A DNA stretch of 64,000 nucleotides from NCBI RefSeq assembly GCF_001422985.1, contig NZ_LMNL01000012.1:623096-687095 (forward strand). The letters run 5' to 3'. Of the stretch, positions 30,451 through 40,452 are shown piece by piece. Numbering within the stretch: the stretch's first letter is position 1; each line of letters starts with the position of its first letter. The notes beneath the pieces are model-generated. The model was not told the DNA's origin, ran no database searches, and worked only from the letters and a program-made list of their open reading frames with translations. This stretch comes from Methylobacterium sp. Leaf117 (lineage in GTDB: Bacteria > Pseudomonadota > Alphaproteobacteria > Rhizobiales > Beijerinckiaceae). A program made the translations under genes and the position numbers.

Positions 30451-30951
30451 ATGGGTTCCATCCGCAGGCTTGAAACCCGGGATGCGGCTGCGTTCCGAGC
30501 CCTTCGCCTCGACGGCCTCGCCCGACACCCGGAGGCCTTCGGCGCCTCCTGGGAGTCAGAGGCCGAACAGCCGCTCGAGTGGTTCGGCGCCACGCTGAAG
30601 ACCCACGCCGTATTCGGCGCCCCGGATGGAGACGGGCTCGTCGGTGCAGCCGGGCTCTTCATGCCGGACTCACCGAAGCTTCGGAACAAGGGGACGCTCT
30701 GGGGCGCCTATGTCAGGCCAGACGCGCGCGGCAAGGAAATCGGAACGGCGCTTATCTCCGCCGTGATCGACCAGGCGACGAGCCGCGTTGAGGATCTCAA
30801 CCTGTCGGTTGGGGCAACCAACACGCGTGCGATCCGGCGTTACGAAGCAGCCGGTTTCAAGCCATACGGCCTGGAGCCACACGCCTTGAAGGTCGGTGAG
30901 CAATACTATGCGGAAGTCTTGATGATCTTGAATCTCAACCAAAGCGGTTGA
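30451..30951 (+). CDS. GNAT-family N-acetyltransferase
   Basis: 166 residues. The acetyl-CoA loop is WGAYVRPDARGKEIGTALISAVID, followed by LSVGATNTRAIRRYEAAGF, standard GNAT motifs A and B. Substrate unknown. ATG 30451 is favoured because AAGGGG lies nine bases before it; an ATG at 30442 directly abuts that sequence. The gene is somewhat richer in A/T than gatB. The 384-bp gap after it (to 31335) contains no recognisable gene, only the palindrome tcgcgatttcgcga at 31267. Confidence 0.88.
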   Translation: MGSIRRLETRDAAAFRALRLDGLARHPEAFGASWESEAEQPLEWFGATLKTHAVFGAPDGDGLVGAAGLFMPDSPKLRNKGTLWGAYVRPDARGKEIGTALISAVIDQATSRVEDLNLSVGATNTRAIRRYEAAGFKPYGLEPHALKVGEQYYAEVLMILNLNQSG

Positions 30952-31335
30952 GTTCGCGTGATCGGCGGCGGAAGCGGCCGAGATGGAGCCTGGTGCATGT
31001 CTGAAGTCGTGCCGTTCCGGCCGCTTCTGCGCTCCTGAGACCGCTTCCGTCCCGATATTCGCGTGTGCGCTGCTCAACGTCCGGGTCGAATCAACCCCGG
31101 ATGATCGCCGCAGCTGCCTGCTGGGGTGGCGTCATTCCCATATCTCCTGCTTCTCGTTGGTCATGATCGTCGGACGATCAAGCCTCCTCGTTGCTTGAGC
31201 TGTGCTTTGCCGTCGAAGCACCACAACAAGGTGCGACCCAATCGAAGATGCGTCAAGACCCTATTTTCGCGATTTCGCGACAGTCCTCCTTCCCATCGCC
31301 ACAGCCTGAAGAATCCCTGCCGGGGCGCCTATCGC

Positions 31336-32346
31336 TCAGGGGGTCGGCGCAGCCGCGCCGCTGAAGCGGCCGCGCAGGCGGGCGAGCCAGTCGTCGCGAT
31401 GCCGGCCGGGCTCCCCCACCGAGACGGTGGCGGTCATGCCGGCGACCAGGGTGACGCCCTCGGGTACGCGCGCGATGCGGATCCGCACCGGCACGCGCTG
31501 GGCCAGCCGCACCCAGGTGTAGACCGGGTCGACGTTGGGCAGTCCCTGGGTGCTCGCGGTGGCATTGGCGGTGCTGATGCCCAGCGTGATGCTCTCCACG
31601 ATGCCGTGGATCAGCGGGTCGTAACCGAGGAGTTCGGCCGAGACCGGATCGCCGACATGGATGTGGGCCATCTTGGTCTCCTCGAAGTAGCCGTCGATCC
31701 AGAACGAGTCGGTGTCGATGACGGCGATGTTGACGGTGCCGGTGGTGGCGTAGTCGCCCGGCCGCAGGAGCAGGTTGGTTACCCGCCCGTTCACCGGCGC
31801 GCGCACCTGGGTGCGCTCCAGGTTGATCTTGGCCTGGGAGAGCTGTGCCTTGGCCGAGGCGAGGGCTGCCTCCGCGATCTTGGCGGTGCCGGCATATTGC
31901 TGCTTCTCCTCCACCGAGGTGGAGAGGGTGGTGAGGGCCTCGCGGCGTGCGGCCTGGGTGCGCTTGACCTGAAGGTCGGCCTCGCGGTTCTCGAGTTCGG
32001 CCTGGGCCGACGCCACCGAGACCTCGAAATCGAAGGGGTCGATGACGTAGAGGATGTCGCCCTTCTTCACCTGCTGGTTGTCGGCGACGCGGAGCTCCGT
32101 GATCTGTCCGGAGACCTGGGGGGCGACGGCGGCGACCTGGACCCGCACCCGCCCGTCCCGGGTCCACGGGGCGGTGACGTAGAACTGCCAGACGAGGGCG
32201 GCCGCCACCGCCGCGCAGGCCAGGATGATTCCCGTCACGACGAGGCGCAGGAGGCGGCGGCCGCGGCCGGACCGGCGCGGGCTGGTGTCCGGTCCGCGTA
32301 CCTGCGGGGCCTGCTGGGGCGTATCATCGGGTTTTTGGTCGGCCAT
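31336..32346 (-). CDS. HlyD/EmrA-AaeA-type efflux periplasmic adaptor
   Basis: 336 residues: one N-terminal membrane anchor (about 30-50), a lipoyl half motif (VAAVAPQVSGQITELRVADNQQVKKGDIL), a coiled-coil hairpin (ASAQAELENREADLQVKRTQ to AKINLERTQV), the second lipoyl half (RAPVNGRVTNLLLRPGDYATTG) and a beta-barrel (FWIDGYFEETKMAHIHVGD). It would link the FUSC-type pump to the outer membrane. ATG 32346 follows the DUF1656 stop by two bases; a GTG at 32352 overlapping that stop is an alternative. Confidence 0.92.
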   Translation of the reverse strand: MADQKPDDTPQQAPQVRGPDTSPRRSGRGRRLLRLVVTGIILACAAVAAALVWQFYVTAPWTRDGRVRVQVAAVAPQVSGQITELRVADNQQVKKGDILYVIDPFDFEVSVASAQAELENREADLQVKRTQAARREALTTLSTSVEEKQQYAGTAKIAEAALASAKAQLSQAKINLERTQVRAPVNGRVTNLLLRPGDYATTGTVNIAVIDTDSFWIDGYFEETKMAHIHVGDPVSAELLGYDPLIHGIVESITLGISTANATASTQGLPNVDPVYTWVRLAQRVPVRIRIARVPEGVTLVAGMTATVSVGEPGRHRDDWLARLRGRFSGAAAPTP

Positions 32347-32348
32347 CG

Positions 32349-32543
32349 TCACAGGAACACGATCAGGAGGGCGAGGATGCAGACGTAGAGGCCGGCCTCC
32401 GCAAGCGGTGGATTGGCGACGTAGCGGCTGACGCGGAAGCGCGCGAACAGGAGACGCAGGAGCACGAGGATGGCCAGGGCCCCGGCGGCATAGGTCACGA
32501 AGGGCGAGATCAGGATGCCGCCGACATTCAGGTCGCTGCGCAT
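32349..32543 (-). CDS. DUF1656 small membrane protein (AaeX-like)
   Basis: 64 residues with two membrane spans and the family start DLNVGGILISPFV. DUF1656 proteins lie between the pump and adaptor genes in AaeXAB-type operons and are probably an accessory of the pump. The ATG at 32543 overlaps the FUSC stop by one base. Confidence 0.9.
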   Translation of the reverse strand: MRSDLNVGGILISPFVTYAAGALAILVLLRLLFARFRVSRYVANPPLAEAGLYVCILALLIVFL

Positions 32544-34558
32544 CAGGCGGCCCCGATGCCGAGGCGGCGCAGGAACCGTCCCTGGCTCTCGATCACGTGC
32601 GCGGCGGTGGTCAGGTCGCTCACCGCGCGGGCCAGATGCATCCGCGTCGCCGGCACGGCATCGCGTCCCGCCGCCAGCAGCGCTCGGGCGGAGGCCCGCA
32701 TCCCGGCGGCATCCACGGCCGTGATGGCGGCGGCCGCCAGCACGGCAAGGGCGGCGAGCGACGGGTCCTGCGCCAGACCGCGCAATTGCGCGTGGGCGCG
32801 GGCGGCGGCCGATTCCATCCGCGCCAGGTCGAAGGCCCGGTTGAGGCTGGCGGCGCGCACGGCGCTGCTGCCCGAACTCCAGTGGGCGAATTGCAGCAGG
32901 CGGTCACTGTTGAGGCTGGTCCGCGTCGTGGCGTCGCCGCCGCGGCCGGCGAGCGCATCCACCAGGGCGCGCCGGGCCGAATCGAGGGCAAAGATCCGGT
33001 GGCGACCGGCGGAGATGGGCAGGATGATCCGAACGGTGAAGAACAGGATCAGCGCCGCGACGATGACCAGGAAGGCGTTGGTGAGGAAACCCTGCGGATC
33101 GTAGGTCTGCGGGTTCGAGGGGGAGAGCAGCACGGGGAAGAACACCAGCAGGATGAAACCGATGCCGAAGGTCGGCGGATTGAGGCTGAGGAAGCAGGCC
33201 GTGAACACCACCGGCGCCATGGCGATGGCCAGCAGGGGGAAGCCCTGCACCCCCGCGAGGGCACCGTACAGCACGAGGCCTGCGCAGAGGGCCGCCAGCG
33301 GCATGCCGATGAGCACGCCCTTGGCGAAGGCTCGCGGGTCCGGCGTGATCGACGACAGGGCACAGGTGGAGGCGACCTGCACCAGCGCGAAGGAGGTCGC
33401 AGGCCAGCCGGCATGGATGAGGAGGAGGGCGCTGAGGCCGAAGGCGATCGCCACCCGCATCGCCCCCCGAAGGGCTTCCGGCACGTCGCGGTGCGTCGGG
33501 AGGGGAACGTCTCGACGTGGCCGTCCGCCCTCGGCCAGGGATCGGTAACCGTCCTGCGCGAAACCGGCCGCACGGGCGAAATCGAGGGCGCGCTGCAGGG
33601 CCAGGATCGCATCGAGCGGCACTGCGCCGTCGCGCATCGCAGACTCGACGAGGTCGGAGAGCCGGTCCACCGCCCGGTCCGGATCGCCCTCCGGCTCGGT
33701 GAGTTCGAGGCAGAGGCGGCGCGCCTCCTCCAAGGCGGCCGACGTTTCGTCCAGGCGCGCCAGGGCGGCCCGGAGATGGCGGGCGGCGGCGGCCATCACG
33801 TAGAGGCCCGCGATGGCGCTGCGGGCGCCGGCGGCTCGATCCGGGCCGTCATCGAGTTCGCCCGCGATGGCGCTGGCATCGCCCCGCATGGCAGCGATCC
33901 TGCGGATCAGCGCCGCCGCGCGCTCGGAGCCGGGATCGCCCCGCATCAGGGTCTCACGGGCGAAGGTCCGGGTTTCCCCGATGGCGCCCGCAAGCGCGTC
34001 GCGCACCGAGCGCCAGATGCTCGGAGATCCGAGGGCATCGTTGATGAAGGTGATCGCCACGATGCCGAGGGTGATCGCCGCGACGCGGTCGACGGCGGCA
34101 TCGAAGGTGTTCTGCGGACTGTCGATATGCGCAATGGCGATGATCGCCACGGTGTAGCCGGACAGCATGGCGCCGTAAGCGCGGGTGTCCTGGAGGAAGT
34201 GGGCGGTGAAGACGCAGAGGCCGAGCCAAGTCGCGAAGGCCACGAGGAGCACGACACGGTCCTGCGCGAACAGCGCCATCAGGACGATTGCCACGACCGC
34301 GCCCACGAGGGTGCCGAGGAAGCGGTAGACCGCCTTCGAGAGCGCCTGGCCGCGGGTCGGCTGCGCCAGGATGGCCACGCAGACGGCGGCCGAGGATGCG
34401 CTGGAGAGCTGCAGCCAGAAAGCCGCGTACAGAGCCAGGATCATGGCCAGCCAGATCCGCACGGCGAAGGCCCAGGCGCTGGGCTTCGGGACGAAGCGCT
34501 CCAACAGGGCGAGGCCCCGATCCACCGGGCGGAGGCGTGCCTCGGCGAGGTCGCTCAC
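32543..34558 (-). CDS. FUSC/AaeB-family aromatic acid efflux pump
   Basis: 671 residues. Two sets of about five to six membrane spans (residues 25-175 and 360-510) separated by a soluble helical region. The N-terminal block WAFAVRIWLAMILALYAAFWLQLSS, with VCVAILAQPTRGQALSKAVYRFLGT, is typical of the fusaric-acid-resistance/AaeB family. With the adaptor and DUF1656 protein it would export hydroxylated aromatic acids. The GTG start at 34558 overlaps the preceding DUF4345 stop as GTGA. Confidence 0.92.
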   Translation of the reverse strand: MSDLAEARLRPVDRGLALLERFVPKPSAWAFAVRIWLAMILALYAAFWLQLSSASSAAVCVAILAQPTRGQALSKAVYRFLGTLVGAVVAIVLMALFAQDRVVLLVAFATWLGLCVFTAHFLQDTRAYGAMLSGYTVAIIAIAHIDSPQNTFDAAVDRVAAITLGIVAITFINDALGSPSIWRSVRDALAGAIGETRTFARETLMRGDPGSERAAALIRRIAAMRGDASAIAGELDDGPDRAAGARSAIAGLYVMAAAARHLRAALARLDETSAALEEARRLCLELTEPEGDPDRAVDRLSDLVESAMRDGAVPLDAILALQRALDFARAAGFAQDGYRSLAEGGRPRRDVPLPTHRDVPEALRGAMRVAIAFGLSALLLIHAGWPATSFALVQVASTCALSSITPDPRAFAKGVLIGMPLAALCAGLVLYGALAGVQGFPLLAIAMAPVVFTACFLSLNPPTFGIGFILLVFFPVLLSPSNPQTYDPQGFLTNAFLVIVAALILFFTVRIILPISAGRHRIFALDSARRALVDALAGRGGDATTRTSLNSDRLLQFAHWSSGSSAVRAASLNRAFDLARMESAAARAHAQLRGLAQDPSLAALAVLAAAAITAVDAAGMRASARALLAAGRDAVPATRMHLARAVSDLTTAAHVIESQGRFLRRLGIGAA

Positions 34559-35031
34559 CCGGCGGCCCTGCGCGATGTGGCCTGACGGGCCAGCCCCTCA
34601 TGAGAGAGGTCTCGATGAGTGAGGTCCGGACCGGACGGGTCGGCCCCATACCGCGCCGCGACCCGGGCCTGCCACAGGCAGAGCAGGGGCGTGACAACCA
34701 GTTCGACCGCGAGGGCGGCCAGCATCAGGACCGACGGCAGCCCGGTCAGCGCCCACCCGAGCAGGCGGGCGAGCCCGCCGAGGGCCACCACCAGCGTGAG
34801 AAACCGAAACAGCGTCGTCTTCGCCGCGATGCCGGGCACGCAGGTCCAGAACAGGATGCCGATGCCCATGTGCAGGCCGGACAGGTAACGGAAGTGGCTG
34901 TCGGCGGACACGTCGACGAGCCCGGTACGGCCGAGGCCGTTCACGCCGAACAGCACGCCGTAGAGGCCGGAGGCCACCGGAACCAGGGCCACCAATGCCA
35001 CCGCACGCTGCAGCGCCCGCCGCTCCCGCAT
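34555..35031 (-). CDS. DUF4345 membrane protein
   Basis: 158 residues with four hydrophobic spans; blocks YGVLFGVNGLGR, DSHFRYLSGLHMGIGILFW and GGLARLLGWALTGLPS fit the DUF4345 family, whose function is unknown. ATG 35031 is chosen as giving the family N-terminus (MRERRALQ); ATG 35052 is in frame too. It overlaps the efflux pump gene and is probably first in that operon. Confidence 0.8.
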   Translation of the reverse strand: MRERRALQRAVALVALVPVASGLYGVLFGVNGLGRTGLVDVSADSHFRYLSGLHMGIGILFWTCVPGIAAKTTLFRFLTLVVALGGLARLLGWALTGLPSVLMLAALAVELVVTPLLCLWQARVAARYGADPSGPDLTHRDLSHEGLARQATSRRAAG

Positions 35032-35148
35032 CGTTCCATCCCGCCACCGCATCACCCGACCGCTTCGGAAACCGGTGCGGTCAGGCTTGCGTTCCTTACA
35101 CGCTCAGGAAAGCATCAGGTCGGCGAAGGGAAACGGGCGTCGACCCCC

Positions 35149-35436
35149 TCAGGCCTTCACCTGCTTCAGGCGCTTCACGCACTTGCTATAATATTGCGGC
35201 CATTTCGGTCCCTGGGCGGCCTTGTCGGCGACCGAGAGAGCGCGCCACTCGGCGCCGCACTTCTTCTGGCGCTCGCGCGCGGCACTCTGGCCGACGCTGA
35301 GTTCCTTCGCGGGCTTCGGCGCGGCCTGCGCCAGCGCACCGCCGGTGATGACGGGACTCGTCAGGATGAGGGGACTTGCCAGAAGCCCGAAGGCCGCGAA
35401 CAAAGCAGCGGTGCGACGCGAACGGAATGACAGCAT
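35149..35436 (-). CDS. Small exported protein with PsiF-like Cys pair
   Basis: 95 residues with a cleavable signal (residues 1-36, ending GGALAQA). The mature part has one Cys-to-Cys unit (KKCGAEWRAL to YYSKCVKRLK) resembling the repeat of PsiF-type periplasmic proteins. Function unknown. GGGGG lies six bases before the ATG. The 117-bp gap toward the DUF4345 gene and the 230-bp gap on the other side hold nothing recognised. Confidence 0.7.
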   Translation of the reverse strand: MLSFRSRRTAALFAAFGLLASPLILTSPVITGGALAQAAPKPAKELSVGQSAARERQKKCGAEWRALSVADKAAQGPKWPQYYSKCVKRLKQVKA

Positions 35437-35666
35437 GACGACCCCCGGGACGCTTGGGCGCCGCCGTGCAGCGGGCCGGCCGCATCACAGCCACAACCCT
35501 GAGCGGTGGCAAGCACCATTCTCGCGGCTTCCCGGGCGATCCACTGCTCGTGTCGCCGCCTGTGCCACGGCCCCGTGTCCATGGCACGGAGTCTGCAACC
35601 TTCCGCCCGCATCCCGGATTGTTTCGGCGAATCGAGCGGGCCTGAACTGGGCTGGATAAGAACCGC

Positions 35667-36302
35667 ATGGCACACGCGCCGGGAAAACCCATCGACGTGC
35701 ACACCTGGAGCACGCCGAATGGCTGGAAGATCCCGATCATGCTGGAGGAGTGCGGGCTGCCCTACCGGGTGGTGCCGGTGAACATCGGGCGCGGGGATCA
35801 GATGGCCCCGGACTTCCTGAAGATCTCGCCGAACAACAAGATCCCGGCCATCGTCGATCCCGACGGGCCGGGGGGCGAGCCCATCACGGTGTTCGAATCG
35901 GGCGCCATCCTGCAATATCTCGGGCGCAAGACCGGATGCCTGTATCCGGCCGACGAGCGGGCACGGGTGGCGGTGGACGAGTGGCTGTTCTGGCAGGTGG
36001 CTGGCTTCGGGCCGATGCTTGGCCAGGTCCACCATTTCCGCATCTACGCACAGGAGAAGATCCCCTATGCCATCGAGCGCTTCACGACGGAGGCCCAACG
36101 CCTCTACGGCGTGCTCGACCGGCACCTCGCGGAGCGGGACTACGTGGCGGGCGATTACTCGATCGCCGACATCGCGATCCTGCCCTGGGCTAAGTACCAC
36201 GAGAAGCAGAGCATCGAACTGGCCAGCGTGCCCCACGTGCGAGCCTGGCTCGATCGCGTGATGGCACGGCCGGCGGTTCAGCGCGGGTTCGCGGCGGTCT
36301 GA
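35667..36302 (+). CDS. Glutathione S-transferase, YfcG/Nu-class-like
   Basis: 211 residues. The N-terminal thioredoxin fold carries TWSTPNGWKIPIMLEECGLPY, ISPNNKIPAIVDPDG and FESGAILQYLGRKTG, characteristic of YfcG-type disulfide-bond oxidoreductases that use glutathione. The C-terminal helical domain has the GST N-capping motif DYSIADIAILPW. Cytoplasmic. Physiological substrate unknown. Convergent with the DUF2147 gene. Confidence 0.9.
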   Translation: MAHAPGKPIDVHTWSTPNGWKIPIMLEECGLPYRVVPVNIGRGDQMAPDFLKISPNNKIPAIVDPDGPGGEPITVFESGAILQYLGRKTGCLYPADERARVAVDEWLFWQVAGFGPMLGQVHHFRIYAQEKIPYAIERFTTEAQRLYGVLDRHLAERDYVAGDYSIADIAILPWAKYHEKQSIELASVPHVRAWLDRVMARPAVQRGFAAV

Positions 36303-36326
36303 GACCGCCGCTCCGCGCCGGCCGGA

Positions 36327-36869
36327 CTACTCGGCGGGAACGACCGCCGGCTTGGCCGGGGCCGCCTTGGGTGCCTTGGGCGCGGCCTTCACGGCGGGGA
36401 CCGGCTCCGGCTGGGCGGAAGCCTGCTGGTTCACGTCCGGCACCCGGGTCCAGGTCTGCGAGCCGCACAGCACCTTGAGCAGGCACCCCGAGACCGACAG
36501 CTCGGAGCTGCTCTCGCGCTCCAGGCTGACCTGGTACATCTTGCCCTCGTCGGCGTTGTAGATCTCGCCGGAGAACTTGGTTTCCTCGGGCTTCAGGTTA
36601 TCGAGGAGCGTCAGGCCGACCACCGGCCGGCTGCGCTTCTTCGGATCGGGATTCTTGAAGTCCGTGCGCGGGCTGCCATCCTCGTTGGTGGCGGTCTTGG
36701 CCCAGACCACCTTGCCGCAGATGTTGGCGGCACCCGGCCCGCATCGGTCGATGCGCACCTTGGCGCGGCCATCGCCGGTGAGCCAGGTGCCCGTCGGGTC
36801 CTGGGTCGGTACCGCGGCGGCGGGAGCGAGGCCGGCGAGGATGAAGGCGGCGGTGAGGGCGACGCGCAT
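36327..36869 (-). CDS. DUF2147 exported protein
   Basis: 180 residues with a signal peptide (1-19, ending APAAA). The DUF2147 lipocalin-like domain follows: GTWLTGDGRAKVRIDRCG, CGKVVWAK, FSGEIYNADEGKMYQVSLE and LSVSGCLLKVLCGSQTWTR. A low-complexity Ala/Pro/Lys tail (residues 150-180) is added. Function unknown; periplasmic. The 242-bp gap to ndk shows no further gene. Confidence 0.88.
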   Translation of the reverse strand: MRVALTAAFILAGLAPAAAVPTQDPTGTWLTGDGRAKVRIDRCGPGAANICGKVVWAKTATNEDGSPRTDFKNPDPKKRSRPVVGLTLLDNLKPEETKFSGEIYNADEGKMYQVSLERESSSELSVSGCLLKVLCGSQTWTRVPDVNQQASAQPEPVPAVKAAPKAPKAAPAKPAVVPAE

Positions 36870-37111
36870 GTCCTGGTCTCCGTATGGCGTTTTATTGCGG
36901 AAGAGGGGGCCGTGATCGTCTGGCCACAGGAGGCCTCCGCAATCGGGCGTTTTTCCGGCATTGTTGCGCCAAAGCCATGTTCGCCGAGAATCGCGCTCCG
37001 TCGGACCGGTTATCCCCAGTAATCCCGCCTCGGGTTGAGGGGAGGGAGCCTGCCCGCTATAAGCCCGGCGCCGAAGCCATTTTCGGCTGAGCGATCACAC
37101 CCGGACGGACC

Positions 37112-37534
<423 letters not shown>

Positions 37535-37599
37535 TGCCGAAAGCCCGATCGCATCGGTTGATCGAAGATTCCGACAGCGTCGGATAGTCTGGATACGCG

Positions 37600-37629
37600 C
37601 GCCGCGGCCCCTTCGGGGCGGCGGCGTTT
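37600..37629 (+). terminator. Probable terminator after ndk
   Basis: A 12-bp stem with one mismatch (cgccgcggcccc / ggggcggcggcg) and a short loop is followed by only three T. It begins 65 bases after ndk. The weak U-tract makes it less certain than the acnA terminator. Confidence 0.5.
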
Positions 37630-37723
37630 GCGTCTCCACTGTGGCCCTGGCGCCCTTGCGCGGGCGGGACCCTCACGGGAAACCGGTTCGTTCCCGAATC
37701 GCTTTCACGGACCCATCGATCCC

Positions 37724-38101
37724 ATGCGCCTCATCGCCCCGCGCACCGGCCGGCTCCTCCTCGCCGCTGGCCTGCTCTCGCTCGTTGCCGCCTGCAATGC
37801 CAACAAGCCCGGCCCGACCGCGTCGCTGGAAGGCTACACCCCCGATCCGGCGCTGAAGACCGCATCGGCGAGCAACCTGACCGGCCGCGTGCGTCACGCC
37901 TGCACCGTCACCCAGGCCCGCCTGCAGAATGTGTCCGAGGTCTCGCTGGCCCGCCCCTGCGGCTGCTACGCGAACCAGACCCTCGCCACCCTCGACAAGT
38001 CTGAGCTGGATGCCTACCGCAGCACCGGCTACTTTAACGACTCCGCCCGGGCCAAAGCCCTGAACGCCCTCGACAGCTGCAAGCTGCCGCGCCCGGCCTG
38101 A
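37724..38101 (+). CDS. Small putative lipoprotein
   Basis: 125 residues. The N-terminus MRLIAPRTGRLLLAAGLLSLVAAC has a lipobox (LVAAC), so it is likely lipidated and kept in the envelope. The mature part has a CGCY motif (residues about 84-87) and two other Cys (in RHACTV and DSCKLP). No family recognised. The ATG at 37724 is chosen for the signal peptide. Confidence 0.7.
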   Translation: MRLIAPRTGRLLLAAGLLSLVAACNANKPGPTASLEGYTPDPALKTASASNLTGRVRHACTVTQARLQNVSEVSLARPCGCYANQTLATLDKSELDAYRSTGYFNDSARAKALNALDSCKLPRPA

Positions 38102-38119
38102 ACCGCCGCGCCCCCGGGC

Positions 38120-39283
38120 TCAGGCCCGGGGCTCCTCGATCTCTGCGCCGTGCGTGAAATCCCGCCACAGCAGGATCAGCGCCGCCATCACGGCCGGGCC
38201 GAGGAACAGGCCAAGCAGCCCGAACGTCTCGACCCCGCCCAGGATGCCGAGCAGCACCCAGAGGAAGGGCAGGCGGGTGGTGCCGCCGATCAGCGCCGGG
38301 CGCACGAAGTGGTCCGCCACGAAGGTGACGACGAGGCCCGCCGCCACCACGACCGCCGCCGGTACCACCGCACCGTTGGCGAGTAGGAACGCCGCCCCAA
38401 GGCCGAAGACCAAGGGTGCGCCGAACGGGATCATGGCGGCGACCGCCGTCAGCGCCCCGAGCAGCACCGGATGCGGTACACTGGCAAAGAAATAGACGAT
38501 TCCGAGCAGCACGCCCTCGCCGAGTCCGACCAGGACCAGTCCGTTCACGGTGCCGTGAACCGAGGCGACCATCTGGCGTGCCACCCGCTCGCCGCGCGGG
38601 CCGAACAGCTTGGCGCTGGCCGTGAGAACCTGAGCCACGACCGTGCGCCGGTCCCGGAACAGGAAGAACAGGGCCACCAGGCTGAAGCCGAACAGCACGG
38701 TGCGGCGGACGATCTCGGCCCCGAGGCTGCGCGTCGCGCCGAGCACCGCCGACTTGTCGAAATGCTGCAGCAACTCCGAGCCCGCCGCCGGGTGGCTCAG
38801 GGTCTCCGCCCACCAGGCCTGCGCCTGCGCCGCCCCGAAGGGCAGATGACCCAGCAACTCCGGCACGGGAATGCCGGTCTTCTCGAAGGAGCGGACCCAA
38901 CCGGCCACGTCGTGAGCCTCGCGGGCCGCCTGCACCCCCAGCACGACAAGGGGTATCAGAAAGACCAGCGCCACGCCCGCCGTGAACAGGGCCGGCAGGG
39001 CGATGTTGTGGCCGCCCGGCGGCCACCGTCGTTCGGCACGGGCGTAGAGGGGACCCAGCGCGATCGCCAGGATCACCGCCCAGACCAGGGCCGGGATGAA
39101 GTGGTGCAGGACCCAGAGGCCGAGCCCCGCGAGAACGACGACGAGGGTGAGTCGGGCGACGCCCTGTGCTGCCCCGGACAGGGGGTGTGCCCCCGCACTC
39201 GGCGGAAGGTCGGGTTCGACGCGTGGGTCAAGGACGCCGTCGGGATGCGTCACTGGGGACGTAAGGGAGGGAGGGTGTGCCAT
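38120..39283 (-). CDS. AI-2E family transporter (PerM-like)
   Basis: 387 residues with about eight membrane spans. Family blocks: VWAVILAIALGPLY, a large periplasmic segment around residues 100-160, FFLFRDRR, GTVNGLVLVGLGEGVLLGIVYF and the final TTRLPFLWVLLGILGGVETFGLLGLFLGP. The family includes AI-2 exporter TqsA and many of unknown substrate. ATG 39283 is preferred over 39325. The 308-bp gap upstream, divergent from acpXL, must hold both promoters; none is clear. Confidence 0.9.
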   Translation of the reverse strand: MAHPPSLTSPVTHPDGVLDPRVEPDLPPSAGAHPLSGAAQGVARLTLVVVLAGLGLWVLHHFIPALVWAVILAIALGPLYARAERRWPPGGHNIALPALFTAGVALVFLIPLVVLGVQAAREAHDVAGWVRSFEKTGIPVPELLGHLPFGAAQAQAWWAETLSHPAAGSELLQHFDKSAVLGATRSLGAEIVRRTVLFGFSLVALFFLFRDRRTVVAQVLTASAKLFGPRGERVARQMVASVHGTVNGLVLVGLGEGVLLGIVYFFASVPHPVLLGALTAVAAMIPFGAPLVFGLGAAFLLANGAVVPAAVVVAAGLVVTFVADHFVRPALIGGTTRLPFLWVLLGILGGVETFGLLGLFLGPAVMAALILLWRDFTHGAEIEEPRA

Positions 39284-39591
39284 CGTCCTGCTCGACCTTA
39301 TGCGGAACGGCCGCCCGCGCGGCATCCTGGCGTCCCTCGGCGTGCATCTAGGCCATTCGCGCCGGATCGGAATGGAGACGAGGGCCGGATCGCGACGCCG
39401 TGATGGCCAAGGTTGCCCGTCCTACCCCCCTCGTGTAAGGGACCGCCTTCCCTGTCCAGGGTCGGCGGAGACGCCGACTCACGGGGCATGCTGCGCGACC
39501 GGGGGCACCGGGCATCATGCGCCGGATCATTCCGGCCCCCGATCGGCATGGGCCGATTCCGGCGGGATACCCAGTCACACGGCGAGAACGC

Positions 39592-39894
39592 ATGTCCGAC
39601 CAGACCCATACCGCCACTTTCGACCGCGTCGCGGACATCATCGCCGACACCGCCGACATCCCGCGCGACACGATCACGCCCGAGAGCCACGCCATCGACG
39701 ATCTCGGGATCGATTCGCTCGCCTTCCTCGATATCGCCTTCGCGGTGGACAAGGCCTTCGGCATCAAGCTCCCGCTCGAGCGTTGGACCCAGGAGGTCAA
39801 CGAGGGCAAGGTGCCGGCCGAGGAGTACTTCGTCCTCAAGAATCTGTGCGCCCGCATCGACGCCCTGGTGGCCGAGAAGGCCGCCAAAGCCTGA
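39592..39894 (+). CDS. acpXL: Acyl carrier protein AcpXL for very-long-chain fatty acids
   Basis: 100 residues. The phosphopantetheine-attachment serine lies in [15 protein letters not shown]; the segment [29 protein letters not shown] is typical of AcpXL and not of the housekeeping AcpP. It carries the 28-carbon hydroxy acyl chain destined for lipid A. ATG 39592 ([17 protein letters not shown]) fits the family; upstream in-frame starts add unrelated residues. First gene of the eight-gene plus-strand cluster. Confidence 0.95.
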   Translation: MSDQTHTATFDRVADIIADTADIPRDTITPESHAIDDLGIDSLAFLDIAFAVDKAFGIKLPLERWTQEVNEGKVPAEEYFVLKNLCARIDALVAEKAAKA

Positions 39895-39971
39895 CCGCAG
39901 GCGTGATCTCGGCCGTCCCGACCATCCGGCGCGGCCTCTTCGAAAACCCGCCCGCACGGGATCTGGACGCC

Positions 39972-40442
39972 ATGCGCCTCGAATACTTCGAGATGATCGA
40001 TGCCGTGACCCGGTTCGACCGCGAGGCCGGCCGGATCGAGGCCCTGGCCCGCGTGCCGATGGAGAGCCCGGTCTTCGAGGGGCATTTTCCCGACCATCCG
40101 CTGGTGCCCGGCGTGCTGCTCACCGAGACCATGGCGCAAGCCTCGGGCTACCTCGTCCTCGCGCATCTGGGCTTCCGGCAGATGCCGTTCCTGATGGGCG
40201 TCGACAAGGCGCGTTTCCGTGCCTTCGTCGGCCCGGGCGCCGAACTCCAGATCGAGGCCAGCCTGGAGCATGACGGTTCGGGCTACGCGGTGACCAAGGC
40301 GGCGATCCGCCACGACGGCAAGCCGCTGGCCAATGCCGAACTGCGCTTCCGCACCATGCCGTTCCCGGCCGGGCTGGACGGGCCGATGCGCGAGCGGGCC
40401 CGCAGGATCGGCCTGTTCGATCTCGCGGGGGAGCCTGCATGA
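39972..40442 (+). CDS. fabZXL: 3-hydroxyacyl-ACP dehydratase FabZ-like (fabZXL)
   Basis: 156 residues, hot-dog fold. The active-site block FEGHFPDHPLVPGVLLTETMAQ contains the catalytic His. It would dehydrate the 3-hydroxyacyl-AcpXL intermediates of chain elongation. ATG 39972 (MRLEYFEMID) matches the family start; an in-frame GTG at 39903 would place the gene 8 bases after acpXL and cannot be excluded. Same gene order as the Rhizobium acpXL cluster. Confidence 0.92.
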   Translation: MRLEYFEMIDAVTRFDREAGRIEALARVPMESPVFEGHFPDHPLVPGVLLTETMAQASGYLVLAHLGFRQMPFLMGVDKARFRAFVGPGAELQIEASLEHDGSGYAVTKAAIRHDGKPLANAELRFRTMPFPAGLDGPMRERARRIGLFDLAGEPA

Positions 40443-40452
40443 GCGTCCTGAC

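Noticed and set aside
31267..31280. Perfect palindrome tcgcgatttcgcga between convergent gene ends
   Set aside because: Short, no U-tract on either strand, and located between 3' ends where no operator is expected; probably chance or a methylation-type site.
34555..35055. Longer start (GTG 35055 / ATG 35052) for the DUF4345 protein
   Set aside because: The extra residues are not family-like and a better-placed purine-rich site precedes ATG 35031; kept only as an alternative.
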